Part shown: positions 53,479 through 63,101 of the stretch, piece after piece | Layout: every line of letters starts with the position of its first letter | Position numbering within the stretch: the first letter of the stretch is position 1 | Program-made: the position numbers and the translations under genes | Notes under the pieces: model-generated | What the model saw: the letters and a program-made list of their open reading frames with translations, nothing else | What the model was told of the DNA's origin: nothing | Database searches by the model: none | NCBI RefSeq assembly: GCF_004344915.1 | Contig: NZ_SKFG01000004.1 | Span: 219,786-283,785, forward strand | Origin: Paenibacillus albiflavus | Lineage (GTDB): Bacteria; Bacillota; Bacilli; Paenibacillales; NBRC-103111 | DNA length: 64,000 nt | Reading direction: 5' to 3'

Positions 53479-54789
53479 ATGGATATGAATTTAGCTGAAT
53501 TAGAAACTTTAAAGCTAACTGAACTTTATAAACTTGCCAAGAAATTTCAGATTCCGTATTACGGACAAATGAAGAAGAAAGAACTCATTTTTGCTATTTT
53601 GAGAGGCCAAGCTGAGCATGGCGGGCTCATGTTTATGCAAGGCGTACTGGAGATTCTTCCTGAAGGATTTGGTTTCTTAAGACCAATCAATTATTTACCG
53701 AGCAGTGAGGATATTTATATTTCGGCTTCTCAAATTCGCAAGTTTGACTTGCGTAGCGGGGATATGGTATCCGGTAAATGCAGGCCTCCCAAAGAGAACG
53801 AACGGTATTTTGGGCTGCTGCATGTAGAGGCGGTTAATGGACAAAGTCCAGATGCAGCGGCAGAGCGACTTCATTTTCCTGCATTAACACCTTTATATCC
53901 ACAGGTTAGAATGTCGCTCGAAACGACCCCTAATAAGCTATCCACACGTATTATGGACATCATGGCACCAGTTGGGCTTGGTCAGCGCGGGCTCATCGTT
54001 GCTCCTCCTAAAGCAGGTAAGACCATTCTACTCAAAGAGATTGCGAACTCCATTTCTAACAATTACCCAGATGTTGAATTATTCGTTCTTCTAATCGATG
54101 AAAGACCGGAAGAAGTAACTGATATGCAGCGTTTTGTAAAAGGTGAAGTTATTGCATCTACGTTCGATGAGCTGCCTGAGAATCACATTAAAGTAGCTGA
54201 GCTTGTACTAGAGCGTGCTCAGCGTCTTGTTGAGTCTAAGAAGGACGTTGTGATCTTGCTTGATAGTATTACACGTCTAGCAAGAGCTTATAACCTTGTA
54301 GTCCCTCCTTCTGGCCGAACACTTTCGGGTGGTATTGACCCTGGAGCTTTCCATCGTCCTAAGCGATTCTTTGGAGCTGCCCGCAATATTGAAGAGGGTG
54401 GTTCGTTGACAATTCTTGCTACAGCTTTAGTTGAGACTGGCTCGCGTATGGATGACGTCATTTATGAAGAATTTAAAGGTACGGGTAATCTGGAGCTTCA
54501 TTTGGATCGCAAATTAGCAGAGCGTCGTATTTTCCCGTCTATCGATATTCGTCGTTCGGGTACGCGTCATGAAGAGCTGCTTCTGGGTAAAGAAGAGCTT
54601 GAGAAAGTATGGACAATTCGTAAGGGTATGATCGATTCGAATGAATATATGGAAGCCTTTATTAAGAAATTAGGCAATACCAAAACGAATCAAGAATTCC
54701 TAGAAAGTATTGAAACAAACAAAGGCTCAAACAATAGTACAAATGTGCCGCGCAGCAGAGAAAACAGAGTGACAGGTACGTCGAAATAA
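53479..54789 (+). CDS. rho: Transcription termination factor Rho
   Basis: 436 residues. N-terminal Rho_N helix ([19 protein letters not shown]), cold-shock RNA-binding domain ([20 protein letters not shown]) and the ATPase with Walker A APPKAGKT, Walker [16 protein letters not shown] and the Q/R loops. A hexameric helicase that ends untranslated transcripts. ATG 53479 follows GGTGATAC; an ATG at 53452 is an alternative. Confidence 0.95.
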   Translation: MDMNLAELETLKLTELYKLAKKFQIPYYGQMKKKELIFAILRGQAEHGGLMFMQGVLEILPEGFGFLRPINYLPSSEDIYISASQIRKFDLRSGDMVSGKCRPPKENERYFGLLHVEAVNGQSPDAAAERLHFPALTPLYPQVRMSLETTPNKLSTRIMDIMAPVGLGQRGLIVAPPKAGKTILLKEIANSISNNYPDVELFVLLIDERPEEVTDMQRFVKGEVIASTFDELPENHIKVAELVLERAQRLVESKKDVVILLDSITRLARAYNLVVPPSGRTLSGGIDPGAFHRPKRFFGAARNIEEGGSLTILATALVETGSRMDDVIYEEFKGTGNLELHLDRKLAERRIFPSIDIRRSGTRHEELLLGKEELEKVWTIRKGMIDSNEYMEAFIKKLGNTKTNQEFLESIETNKGSNNSTNVPRSRENRVTGTSK

Positions 54790-54803
54790 AGGAGCATCAT
54801 GTT

Positions 54804-56051
54804 ATGAACTTGGTATTTGCAGATGAAACGGGACAGGTATTCGATCATCCCGATTATTTGGCACTTGCGCGCAGCGCAGACATGATCGTTGAAATAATGG
54901 ATGATGAGCTTATTCCGCTTCCGCAAGGGGCAACTCTTGTATCCTTACCGTTTACAGAAGCTGTGGGAATGAACCCAGAGACAGGAGCTATGGAGCGGCT
55001 TAGTGGGATGCAGGCAGTTGGTGCCTTGCTGCCACAAGGTTACACTCGGCTGCTTGTTCCGAGTTATGTCAAGACTGATCGAACCAAGCTGCTTCCTCTA
55101 TTCGGATATACGGCTGTCGTCTGGAAAGACGATGGATTCTATGTTGCTGCTCATCCTACTGACGATCCAGAGCTGTGGGACCCGCGCAATTGTAACGTAG
55201 AAGAGCTTGAACTAGGTGTGCAACGGTTACGTGAGCAATATCCCGATAACCGACTCTATACGCATTTGTCGAATTGCGCACTTGAATATGAATGCTTAAC
55301 GGCTTCTAATACCTTCCTTGGAAGATGGGAAGGAGCGGTTCCAGTCTCATATTCCTGCAATGCAGGCTGTTTTGGCTGTATTTCAGAGCAACCTGATGAC
55401 AGTGGATTTCCTGCACCGCAGACTCGGATGAATTTTAAACCGACGGTGGAAGAACTCGTTCAAGTAATGCTGGAGCATCTAAAGACACCGCAAAGCATTA
55501 TTTCTTTCGGGCAAGGCTGTGAAGGTGAACCTTCGACACAAGCTAGAATTATTATTCCTGCGATGCAGGAAGTACGCCGTCAAACGCAGTTAGGTTATAT
55601 CAATATCAATACAAATGCAGGTCTAACCGATTACATTCGTGGCATTGTGGATGCAGGTCTTGATTTAATGCGCGTCAGCACCATTTCGGCGCTTGATGAT
55701 CATTATAATGCTTACTATCGACCTCGTGGTTATACCTTAGAGAATGTTGCCAAATCGCTTCAATATGCAGCTTCCAAAGGTGTGTACACATCCATTAATT
55801 ACCTTGTATTCCCAGGAGTTACCGATCGGGAAGAAGAGATCGAAGCGATGATCGAATTTGCGCGCAAAACAAAGCTAAAGCTCATTCAAATGCGTAATTT
55901 AAATATTGATCCCGAAAGCTATCTCTCCCTTATTCCTAAGGCGCAGAGTGAAGCAATCGGAATGAAGCAAATGATTGAAATTTTTGAGCAGGAACTGCCT
56001 GATGTCAAAATTGGATCTTATACACATACGCCAGATTTCTTTGCCAAATGA
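54804..56051 (+). CDS. Radical SAM protein of unknown function
   Basis: 415 residues. The [4Fe-4S] motif is Cys185-x3-Cys189-x2-Cys192 in SCNAGCFGCISEQ, followed by GQGCEGEPS (GGE-like SAM motif) and NINTNAG. The first ~170 residues form a separate N-terminal domain without a known fold. The gene begins 14 bp after rho and precedes rpmE, so it is in the rho operon. Reaction unknown. Confidence 0.87.
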   Translation: MNLVFADETGQVFDHPDYLALARSADMIVEIMDDELIPLPQGATLVSLPFTEAVGMNPETGAMERLSGMQAVGALLPQGYTRLLVPSYVKTDRTKLLPLFGYTAVVWKDDGFYVAAHPTDDPELWDPRNCNVEELELGVQRLREQYPDNRLYTHLSNCALEYECLTASNTFLGRWEGAVPVSYSCNAGCFGCISEQPDDSGFPAPQTRMNFKPTVEELVQVMLEHLKTPQSIISFGQGCEGEPSTQARIIIPAMQEVRRQTQLGYININTNAGLTDYIRGIVDAGLDLMRVSTISALDDHYNAYYRPRGYTLENVAKSLQYAASKGVYTSINYLVFPGVTDREEEIEAMIEFARKTKLKLIQMRNLNIDPESYLSLIPKAQSEAIGMKQMIEIFEQELPDVKIGSYTHTPDFFAK

Positions 56052-56167
56052 TCTGGGTTTGATAATAAATGGTATTGCTTTAAGCAGGAATCACGTGCTA
56101 TAATCTCGTTATGTGTCAATTTAACTCTGGGCCGCATAAGGCGCCAGGGCGGAAAGAGGTGAAAGGA

Positions 56168-56365
56168 ATGAAAGAAGCTATTCATCCGAACTATAACATT
56201 ACAACGGTGACTTGTGCATGTGGTAATGTTTTCGAAACTGGTTCTGTTAAACCAAACCTTCGTGTTGAGATTTGCTCAAGCTGCCATCCGTTCTTTACAG
56301 GTAAGCAGAAGTTTATCGACGTTGGTGGTCGTGTCGATCGTTTCAAAAAGAAATACGGTATTTAA
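56168..56365 (+). CDS. rpmE: 50S ribosomal protein L31 (zinc-binding type)
   Basis: 65 residues. Zinc ligands Cys16, Cys18, Cys36 and Cys39 (CACG and CSSC) are all present, so this is the Zn+ paralogue. It sits on the 50S central protuberance. AGGTGAAAGG precedes the ATG; an upstream start at 56111 is unlikely. Confidence 0.96.
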   Translation: MKEAIHPNYNITTVTCACGNVFETGSVKPNLRVEICSSCHPFFTGKQKFIDVGGRVDRFKKKYGI

Positions 56366-56381
56366 TTTGTATGCATACCAG

Positions 56382-56447
56382 AACCTTCCTTATCGAAGCT
56401 ATAGCAAGCCCTTGCGGACAAGCTATAACGAGATTGGGAAGGTTTTT
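56382..56447 (+). terminator. Terminator after rpmE
   Basis: AACCTTCC (56382-56389) pairs with GGAAGGTT (56437-56444 region) with an inner TATAGC/GCTATA stem, then TTTTTT. Confidence 0.8.
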
Positions 56448-56471
56448 TGCTTTCAATTTATCAAATAGCAG

Positions 56472-56505
56472 AGAAACTCGCGACTCCAGTCGTGTAGATG
56501 AATCG
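56472..56505. mobile_element. Possible relic right end of another IS605-type element
   Basis: GAAACTCGCGACTCCAGTCG is similar to the true right end at 58071-58090 (GAATCTCGTGACATTGGTCA), with the same hairpin design. The TTAC at 56507-56510 follows it. It suggests an older element end next to the present one. Confidence 0.4.
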
Positions 56506-56620
56506 GTTACGGATGAAGTATAGCTTCAGCTATGATAATCAACCGACATATGTTTTAATACCTCTAGAAATAGATTTAGCGATACACATATGTTAAAATT
56601 TTCTTAGAGGTAATTTTTGT

Positions 56621-56819
56621 ATGTCTGAAATTCATTATGGATGTGGATACGTCTATTTGATCCAGTATCACTTAGTCTGGTGTGTTAAATATCGTCATGA
56701 TGTTTTACTTATATAGATATTGTTGTTAAAGATTTAAATCAAGCTACTTTGTAGCAACTGTAAGTGAAAATACAAAAGAACAGATTCGTAAATACATTCA
56801 CAATCAGAAGAAGAAATGA
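56621..56819 (+). pseudogene. tnpA: IS200/IS605 transposase TnpA, internally deleted
   Basis: ATG 56621 starts MSEIHYGCGYVYLIQYHLVW and VKYRHDVLL, then hits TAG at 56714. The C-terminal end [19 protein letters not shown] appears in another frame up to TGA at 56817. The middle with the HUH motif and catalytic Tyr is gone. The AGAGG site before the ATG is paired with ACCTCT at 56560 in a hairpin, typical of IS200 silencing. Confidence 0.75.
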
Positions 56820-56820
56820 G

Positions 56821-57969
56821 GTGAATGCAATACTACGTCACAAAGCCTATAAATTTAGAATCTATCCCAATCAAGAACAAGAAATTTTAATCGCTAAAAC
56901 GATGGGTTGTTCCAGATTTGTCTATAATCATTTTTTGAATTTATGGAACGAAGAATACTCCAAATCCGGAAAAGGATTGTCTTATCATGCTTGTTCCGCT
57001 ATGTTACCAAAAATGAAAAAAGATGAATCTACTCACTGGCTCAAGGAGGCGGATAGTATTGCCATTCAATCTTCTCTTCAATATCTTGCAGATTCCTTCT
57101 CTCGCTTTTTCAAGAAGCAAAATCATAAACCCCAATTCAAAAGTAAGAAGAATCCTCTTCAAAGCTATACAACAAAGAATGTGAACAACAGTATCGAATT
57201 AAAAGAAAAGTATTTAAAACTTCCTAAACTTGGCTTAGTGAAATTCGCTAAAAGCCAAGAACCTAGCGGACGCATTTTAAACGCAACGATTCGCAAAAAT
57301 GCTAGTGGCAAGTTTTTCGTATCTATTCTTTGCGAAGAAGAAATCTATGAGCTATCCAAAACAGGTTGTGCAATTGGCATTGACTTTGGTATCACTGATT
57401 TTGCAATTTTTTCAGATGGTCGCAAAATAGATAATAATAAATTCACTTCCAAAATGGAAAAGAAACTGAAACGAGAACAACGGAAGTTGTCAAGACGTGC
57501 TTTGATTGTCAAAAAGAAGGGAAGCCATCTGTTTGAAGCAAAAAACTACCAAAAACAAAAACGTATAGTTGCTCGTTTGCACGAAAAGGTAATGAATCAA
57601 CGTACTGACTTTCTGAATAAATTAAGTACAGAGATTATCAAAAACCACGATATGATCTGTATCGAAGACTTAAACACAAAAGGTATGTTGCGCAATCATA
57701 AATTAGCAAAAAGTATCTCAGACGTATCTTGGTCTAGTTTTGTCACAAAATTACAGTATAAAGCCGACTGGTACGGACGTGATATCATTAAAGTAGATAA
57801 ATGGTTTCCGTCTAGTCAGATTTGTTCTGAGTGCGGACATGAAGATGGAAATAAATCCCTTGAAATTCGAGATTGGACTTGTCCTATTTGTCTCACTCAT
57901 CATGACCGTGATATTAACGCTAGTATTAACATTTTGACTGAAGGTCTAAGGTTACACGCTTTAGCATAA
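56821..57969 (+). CDS. tnpB: TnpB, RNA-guided endonuclease of IS605 family
   Basis: 382 residues from GTG 56821, which is directly after the tnpA stop. N-terminal [16 protein letters not shown] and the helical recognition lobe, then a RuvC nuclease with Asp188 (IGIDFG), Glu282 (CIEDLN) and the third motif [11 protein letters not shown] (Asp362/364). A zinc ribbon CSECG...CPIC splits RuvC II and III. All catalytic residues are present, so it is likely active. A 133-nt right end downstream supplies the omega RNA. Confidence 0.92.
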   Translation: MNAILRHKAYKFRIYPNQEQEILIAKTMGCSRFVYNHFLNLWNEEYSKSGKGLSYHACSAMLPKMKKDESTHWLKEADSIAIQSSLQYLADSFSRFFKKQNHKPQFKSKKNPLQSYTTKNVNNSIELKEKYLKLPKLGLVKFAKSQEPSGRILNATIRKNASGKFFVSILCEEEIYELSKTGCAIGIDFGITDFAIFSDGRKIDNNKFTSKMEKKLKREQRKLSRRALIVKKKGSHLFEAKNYQKQKRIVARLHEKVMNQRTDFLNKLSTEIIKNHDMICIEDLNTKGMLRNHKLAKSISDVSWSSFVTKLQYKADWYGRDIIKVDKWFPSSQICSECGHEDGNKSLEIRDWTCPICLTHHDRDINASINILTEGLRLHALA

Positions 57970-58102
57970 TGGCTCGAAACAAGAACCGTAGGGACTACGG
58001 GGATAGCTTGGTAAATAAGAGAAACCGCTGCTCGCAAAGAAATACGCCAGCAAGTACGCTCTCTTCCCAAGAATCTCGTGACATTGGTCATGAGAAGTTC
58101 AA
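57970..58102 (+). ncRNA. Predicted omega RNA / right end of the IS605 element
   Basis: In TnpB elements the omega RNA scaffold overlaps the tnpB 3' end and the right-end sequence; the guide is the flanking DNA. Here the segment ends in the hairpin 58075-58094 and TTCAA; the guide would begin at 58103. The 5' boundary is not visible. Confidence 0.55.
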
Positions 58103-58121
58103 TGGTTTTTGTATCCACTAG

Positions 58122-58150
58122 TTGAAATTTGCTCGTTAATCAGCTATACT
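58122..58150 (+). promoter_or_regulatory. Promoter of the SRP RNA gene
   Basis: TTGAAA (58122-58127) and TATACT (58145-58150) with 17-bp spacing; start near 58157. It begins only 20 bp after the IS right end. Confidence 0.75.
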
Positions 58151-58156
58151 TAGTTT

Positions 58157-58430
58157 TGCCGTGCTAGACGGGGAGGTAGCGGTGTCCTGTAACTCGCAAT
58201 CCGCTATAGCGGGGTTGAATTCCTGTTTTGAGATCTTGTTTGATGTAGGGTCCGCCCTTTACACGTGGTGTTGAGAGTCGGGTCCTTCGCAATGGACGCC
58301 TATGAACCCGGTCAGGTCCGGAAGGAAGCAGCCGTAAGTAGGAATGTTCATGTGCCGAAGGGTCGCCTGATTTGAGCTAACGATAAAGGTCCGCTTATGT
58401 CGCAAGACCGATAACAGGTGCACGGCTTAT
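58157..58430 (+). ncRNA. scr: Signal recognition particle RNA, large bacterial type (scRNA)
   Basis: About 270 nt. The 5' end has TTGCCGTGCTAGACGGGGAG and AGGTAGCGGTG; the 3' end GGTGCACGGCTT closes the terminal stem. The SRP54-binding hairpin GTCAGGTCCGGAAGGAAGCA is at 58312-58331. It includes the Alu domain found in Bacillus scr. It guides FtsY/Ffh-dependent membrane targeting. Located upstream of dnaX as in B. subtilis. Confidence 0.95.
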
Positions 58431-58456
58431 CTAATTTTCTTATATATGCTTTAAGC

Positions 58457-58501
58457 GTCGATGATTCGTTACGATAAATAACGAATTAATCGACTTTTTT
58501 G
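58457..58501 (+). terminator. Terminator after scr
   Basis: GTCGAT-ATTCGTT pairs with AACGAAT-ATCGAC around a loop; T run 58494-58501. Confidence 0.8.
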
Positions 58502-58597
58502 TTTATTTATGGAAATACAGGGAGGAAATTTAATTCTTTTAACGAATTAATTTGATTACAGAGCTTATAATCCAAGCGTCTGAGGGGGCTGATCTAA

Positions 58598-60028
58598 ATG
58601 ACGGATAAGAACTGGACAGAGACCTGGCTTGATATAGACAACCATTGGAATTTATATTTCATGTTTCCGATGGTATTTGTGGATTTAATACATGCCGAGA
58701 CTTTATATAATCACAGCTTTGTTGCGTTAACGGGATATACCAGCGAACAGTTAGTTCATAAACCGCTTGACGGGATTGTCTCTTTTGATGTCCCTATATC
58801 TGAAATTTATGAACATAGCTATCCCAATCCCCCCTCGTTTACGATGGAAAGCTCTCGAATTGCTTATGCGACAACGGCAACTAATCAAAAAATTCCGATG
58901 GAATACTTTGTAGTTAAGATGAAGACGCGCCCACAAAGCTATGTGATCGTATTTCGTCAAATGGAGGAGGTTGCGCAAAGTTTATTCCAGCGTTTCTCCA
59001 AAACATTTTTGCAAGATGTGAATCTTGGTGTAATTCTTATAAATGCAGATTATCGTTTAGTTGAAATTAGTGACATGGCATGCAAAATTCTCGGGCTGGA
59101 TAAAGAAGAAACGGTGGGTAAGCCAGTAGAAGACGTGTTTGCAAATGTCCCATTAGAATATCAGCTCGTACAACGCACATTGCTCGATGGAATCATTGTG
59201 CGCAATCATGCGGTTTCTTGGACCAATGGTCAGAAACGATATGATTTATTACTAGATTCTAATGTGCTTCGAGAAGAAGACGGCCGAATTGTAGGGGCTT
59301 ATCTTTTCTTCAAGGACGTTACGAATCTTCGCTCGCTTGAAGAACAGGTTCAACGTAGCGATCGGTTATCGATGATCGGTCAGATTGCTGCAGGCACCGC
59401 GCATGAGATTCGTAATCCACTCACATCAATCAAAGGATTTTTGCAGTTGTTTCGCAATTCCTTTGAAGGAAGAGGGATGGTGCGAGAGCAGGGCTATGTG
59501 GATCTGATGTTAACGGAAATCACACGTGTCAATGAAATGCTAAATGAATTTCTCATGTTATCTAAGCCAAAGCATGCGAAATATAAACAAACCAATATAT
59601 CGCATGTACTTTTAAATATCCTTCCGATTATCCAAGGTGAAGCTATACTCCATCAGGTGATGCTTCACTATAATTCACACCCTGATTTACCACTTGTTGT
59701 AGCAGATCAAGAAATGCTTAAACAAGTTTTTCTTAATATTTGTAAAAATGGAATTGAAGCTATGAATGATGGCGGCGGTACATTAACAGTCACCGAAAAA
59801 GTAGATATTGAGGATCGTTACGTCTGGATCGAAATTCATGATACAGGCCCAGGTATTCCAATCTATGTGATGGATAAAATTTTCGATCCGTTTTTCACGA
59901 CCAAAGATGATGCTACAGGACTTGGATTATCTGTATGCCAGCGAATCATTCACGAAATCGGCGGTAATATCCGCGTATCCTCCAAAGGATTCGGAACGAC
60001 TTTCACGATTTGCATTCCGTATCAGTGA
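58598..60028 (+). CDS. PAS-domain sensor histidine kinase (sporulation-kinase-like)
   Basis: 476 residues, soluble. Two PAS-like regions (about 20-130 and 140-255), then HisKA with His269 in AAGTAHEIRNPLTSIKGFLQLF and HATPase_c with N box NICKNGIEAM and GPGIP, DPFFTTK, GTGLGLSV-like boxes. The H-box sequence is like that of KinA/B/E-type kinases that feed Spo0F. No response regulator is adjacent, which fits an orphan sporulation kinase. GAGGGGGCTG precedes the ATG. Confidence 0.87.
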   Translation: MTDKNWTETWLDIDNHWNLYFMFPMVFVDLIHAETLYNHSFVALTGYTSEQLVHKPLDGIVSFDVPISEIYEHSYPNPPSFTMESSRIAYATTATNQKIPMEYFVVKMKTRPQSYVIVFRQMEEVAQSLFQRFSKTFLQDVNLGVILINADYRLVEISDMACKILGLDKEETVGKPVEDVFANVPLEYQLVQRTLLDGIIVRNHAVSWTNGQKRYDLLLDSNVLREEDGRIVGAYLFFKDVTNLRSLEEQVQRSDRLSMIGQIAAGTAHEIRNPLTSIKGFLQLFRNSFEGRGMVREQGYVDLMLTEITRVNEMLNEFLMLSKPKHAKYKQTNISHVLLNILPIIQGEAILHQVMLHYNSHPDLPLVVADQEMLKQVFLNICKNGIEAMNDGGGTLTVTEKVDIEDRYVWIEIHDTGPGIPIYVMDKIFDPFFTTKDDATGLGLSVCQRIIHEIGGNIRVSSKGFGTTFTICIPYQ

Positions 60029-60057
60029 CTTCCCTAGGAGGTCTTTCTTTGGTATTC

Positions 60058-60149
60058 TAGAAATTATAACATTCGTATTATAAATTCTAAGTAATACCTT
60101 AAGAAACGCACCGCCTTTAAGGACGGTGAAACCGTTTCTTCTTGGTATT
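60058..60149. repeat. Modular palindromic repeat (copy B) upstream of dnaX
   Basis: Module 1: TAGAAATTATAAC-ATTCGTA-TTATAAATTCTA (60058-60089). Module 2: AATACC-TT-AAGAAAC ... GTTTCTT-CTT-GGTATT (60093-60149) with inner CCG/CGG. Same organisation as copy A. Confidence 0.7.
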
Positions 60150-60189
60150 CTAAAAACAGGAACTTATTTGGATCTAAAGTGAGGAGAAT

Positions 60190-61968
60190 ATGGCACATAT
60201 TGCGTTATATCGTACATGGCGTTCGCGAACGTTCAGCGAAGTAATTGGACAGAAGCATATTACACAGACCTTGCAGAACTCACTTCGAGAAAATCGTCTA
60301 TCGCATGCCTATTTGTTCACTGGACCTAGAGGAACTGGTAAAACAAGTACGGCGAAGATTCTTGCGCGTGCAGTCAATTGTGAGAATGGCCCCGCGGCTG
60401 AACCTTGTAACGAGTGTTCGGCTTGCTTACGTATGCTGGATGGCACACTTATGGATGTCGTTGAAATTGATGCTGCATCCAATAATGGGGTCGATGAAAT
60501 TCGGGATTTGCGCGATAAAGTGAAGTATGCACCGACAGAAGTTCGTTGTAAAATATATATTATTGATGAGGTTCATATGCTGTCGCAAGGAGCCTTCAAT
60601 GCGTTTCTTAAAACCTTGGAGGAACCTCCTGAGCATGTTATTTTTATTCTTGCAACGACCGATCCGCAAAAAATACCTGCAACGATACTTTCTCGTTGTC
60701 AGCGGTTTGACTTTAAGCGCGTATCACTTGAGGATCAAGTGCAGTGGCTGAAATTTGTATGTGAGCAGGAGAAATTGACTGCTGATGAAGAAGCCTTGCA
60801 TTATATCGGACGTTTATCAGATGGTGGAATGCGGGATGCACTGAGTTTACTTGAACAGGTATCCTCTTTTAGTGTCGACCGAATTACAATTGATGATGTG
60901 CTTGCGATGACAGGCGGATTGCCTTCAGAAGGCTATCAGCGGTTGATGGACACTATTGCGAAGCAAGATATCAGTGAAGCGATGCAGCTTGTCGATCGGT
61001 TCATGCAAGAGGGCAAAAGTGCTGATAAATTCATTGAAGGATTCGTCCACTTTATCCGTGATTTATTGCTCATGAAGCTGATGCCAGAAGGCAGCATGCT
61101 TACGGAACAGATTTTTGATGCCAAGCGATTGGAAGCACAGGTCAAGCTGTTCTCATCTCAGGAAATGATGCAAATGATCGATGTGCTGAGTCATTATCAA
61201 GGTGAGATGAAATTTGCAGCTCAGCCGCAGCTGCTATTAGAAATAGCCGTGATGCGTTTATGTACATCAGGTAGCAGTTCGCATAGCCTTGCTGAGGCTA
61301 GCGGTGCTGTATCAGCGGCTCGCGCAGCGCAGCCGCAAGCATCGCGCGTCGGCGAAGATACCGCCGCGCTCATGCAGCGCATCCAGCGGATGGAAGAGCA
61401 GCTGACTCAGCTGCTCCAGTCTGGCGCTGGTGGCGCTGGAGCAGCGCCTCGCGGGGCAGCCGCAGCGGTTCCGACTCGTTCGGGACCTGGCTTCGGCGCT
61501 CGCTCCGCAGCCGCTCCGCGATCGAGGATACCGCTCGATCGCTTCGTTAGCGGCGCGGCTAGCGCGGAATTCCGCGCAGCCGCCGCCAAGTGGAGCCAGG
61601 TGCTTAGCTCCGTTAAGGAGCGCAAAATCACCGTACATGCTTGGCTTGTAGATGGCGAGCCTGTATCGTATGATGGTGATACACTGCTTGTTGTTTTTCG
61701 CAGCAGCATGCACCGAGACACAACAGAGAAGCCAGCTAACAAAGGCGTCATTGAGCAGGTCATGCAAGAAGTTTTTGGCAAGCCCATCAAACTAACGACT
61801 GCGATGGTGAAAGACTGGCAGGATGCCCAAGCGGTTACGGCCCCAGAGTCCGTAGAGGAGCTTGTGCTCGTTGCCTCTGATGAACCAGCAGACGAGAGCG
61901 AGAAGCCGCATGTGGATGAGGCGCTTAAGCTTTTTGGCAAAGATTTAGTTGTCTTTACTGAAGACTAA
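60190..61968 (+). CDS. dnaX: DNA polymerase III subunits gamma and tau
   Basis: 592 residues. Clamp-loader AAA+ ATPase with Walker A GPRGTGKTSTAK, zinc cysteines CEN...CNECSAC, Walker B IIDEVHMLS and sensor motifs; domain III reaches about residue 360. A low-complexity Ala-rich linker (about 380-460, GC-rich DNA at 61310-61600) leads to the tau-specific C-terminal region. GTGAGGAGAAT precedes the ATG. No obvious frameshift signal was identified. Confidence 0.96.
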   Translation: MAHIALYRTWRSRTFSEVIGQKHITQTLQNSLRENRLSHAYLFTGPRGTGKTSTAKILARAVNCENGPAAEPCNECSACLRMLDGTLMDVVEIDAASNNGVDEIRDLRDKVKYAPTEVRCKIYIIDEVHMLSQGAFNAFLKTLEEPPEHVIFILATTDPQKIPATILSRCQRFDFKRVSLEDQVQWLKFVCEQEKLTADEEALHYIGRLSDGGMRDALSLLEQVSSFSVDRITIDDVLAMTGGLPSEGYQRLMDTIAKQDISEAMQLVDRFMQEGKSADKFIEGFVHFIRDLLLMKLMPEGSMLTEQIFDAKRLEAQVKLFSSQEMMQMIDVLSHYQGEMKFAAQPQLLLEIAVMRLCTSGSSSHSLAEASGAVSAARAAQPQASRVGEDTAALMQRIQRMEEQLTQLLQSGAGGAGAAPRGAAAAVPTRSGPGFGARSAAAPRSRIPLDRFVSGAASAEFRAAAAKWSQVLSSVKERKITVHAWLVDGEPVSYDGDTLLVVFRSSMHRDTTEKPANKGVIEQVMQEVFGKPIKLTTAMVKDWQDAQAVTAPESVEELVLVASDEPADESEKPHVDEALKLFGKDLVVFTED

Positions 61969-62015
61969 TGACCCTATATAGGTCAACGATTTAATATGAC
62001 AAAGGAGATTAGACC

Positions 62016-62327
62016 ATGAATAACATGAACCAAATGATGAAACAAGTGAAAAAAATGCAGCAACAAATGTTAAAAGCGCAAGAAGAGTTGGGCAATCGTT
62101 CTTTTGAAGGAACTGCTGGCGGTGGCGTAGTTGGGGTAACTGTAAACGGACATAAGAAGGTTCTTGCCGTAACTATTAAACCAGAAGCTGTGGATCCAGA
62201 TGATGTTGAAATGCTGCAAGATCTAGTTCTTACAGCGATTAACGACGCGATGACCAAGGCAGAAGAAACAAGCTCGCAAGAAATGGGTAAATTTACTGGC
62301 GGCATGAACCTTCCAGGCTTGTTCTAA
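62016..62327 (+). CDS. YbaB/EbfC family nucleoid-associated protein
   Basis: 103 residues starting [18 protein letters not shown], then [25 protein letters not shown], the YbaB fold (B. subtilis YaaK). A DNA-binding dimer that sits between dnaX and recR in most bacteria. AAAGGAG precedes the ATG. Confidence 0.94.
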   Translation: MNNMNQMMKQVKKMQQQMLKAQEELGNRSFEGTAGGGVVGVTVNGHKKVLAVTIKPEAVDPDDVEMLQDLVLTAINDAMTKAEETSSQEMGKFTGGMNLPGLF

Positions 62328-62370
62328 TTTGCTGACAGTTTGAAGTCCCACATAGAAAAGGTGAAAGCCC

Positions 62371-62967
62371 GTGTACTATCCTGAACCGATATCCAAGCTG
62401 ATCGATGCTTTTTCGCGCCTGCCTGGCGTAGGTCCGAAAACAGCCGGTAGGTTAGCTTTCCATGTCATTCGGATGAAAGAAGAGGATGTCGTCGAGTTTG
62501 CCAAAGCGCTTGTGAACGTCAAAAGAAATCTGCACTACTGCTCTGTTTGCTGCAACATTACGGACGTAGACCCTTGTCGGATATGTCAGGATAAAACGCG
62601 TGATGCATCTGTTATCTGTGTCGTGCAAGAGTCCAAGGATCTTGTTGCGATGGAACGTACCAAAGAATTCAATGGCTATTATCACGTGTTGCATGGAGCT
62701 ATTTCCCCAATGGAAGGTATTGGACCCGATCAAATTCATATTGCTGAATTGTTGAAGCGTCTAGGTGATGAACAGGTAACCGAGCTTATTCTAGCTACGA
62801 ATCCAAACATTGAGGGAGAAGCGACAGCGATGTATTTATCTCGTCTAGTCAAAAATTTTGGCATGAAGGTCACCCGTATTGCTCACGGTCTGCCAGTTGG
62901 CGGAGATCTAGAGTATGCGGATGAAGTTACGTTGTCCAAAGCACTAGAAGGTAGACGAGAGTTATAA
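62371..62967 (+). CDS. recR: Recombination mediator protein RecR
   Basis: 198 residues: helix-hairpin-helix [16 protein letters not shown], zinc finger [14 protein letters not shown], Toprim domain with [13 protein letters not shown] and a C-terminal Walker-like ALEGRREL. It helps RecFOR load RecA. GTG start behind GAAAGGTGAAAG. Confidence 0.96.
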   Translation: MYYPEPISKLIDAFSRLPGVGPKTAGRLAFHVIRMKEEDVVEFAKALVNVKRNLHYCSVCCNITDVDPCRICQDKTRDASVICVVQESKDLVAMERTKEFNGYYHVLHGAISPMEGIGPDQIHIAELLKRLGDEQVTELILATNPNIEGEATAMYLSRLVKNFGMKVTRIAHGLPVGGDLEYADEVTLSKALEGRREL

Positions 62968-62985
62968 TTTTTTTGCCAATTATCG

Positions 62986-63009
62986 AAGGAGCCGAAAGGC
63001 TCCTTTTTT
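62986..63009 (+). terminator. Terminator after recR
   Basis: AAGGAGCC-GAAA-GGCTCCTT then T run; perfect 8-bp stem. Confidence 0.9.
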
Positions 63010-63101
63010 GTTTTGTACTACTTGTTCTTAAATTTGCTGCCTGGTCGTATTTATATAACTAGAGATATATCGATATAATTCAAAGATTCATATGGCAGGT
63101 G

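Larger units (their letters stand above)
56511..58102 (+). mobile_element. IS200/IS605-family element with decayed tnpA and intact tnpB
   Basis: Contains tnpA fragments (56621-56819), tnpB (56821-57969) and a right end with hairpin CTCGTGAC-ATTG-GTCATGAG ending in TTCAA (58098-58102). The left boundary is set tentatively after TTAC (56507-56510), the IS608-like target, before a hairpin ATAGCT-TC-AGCTAT. At 1.6 kb it is about 300 bp shorter than a full tnpA-tnpB element, which fits the tnpA deletion. Confidence 0.65.

Noticed and set aside
61312..61940. Minus-strand frames opposite dnaX
   Set aside because: They mirror the Ala-rich linker of dnaX; no start signals.
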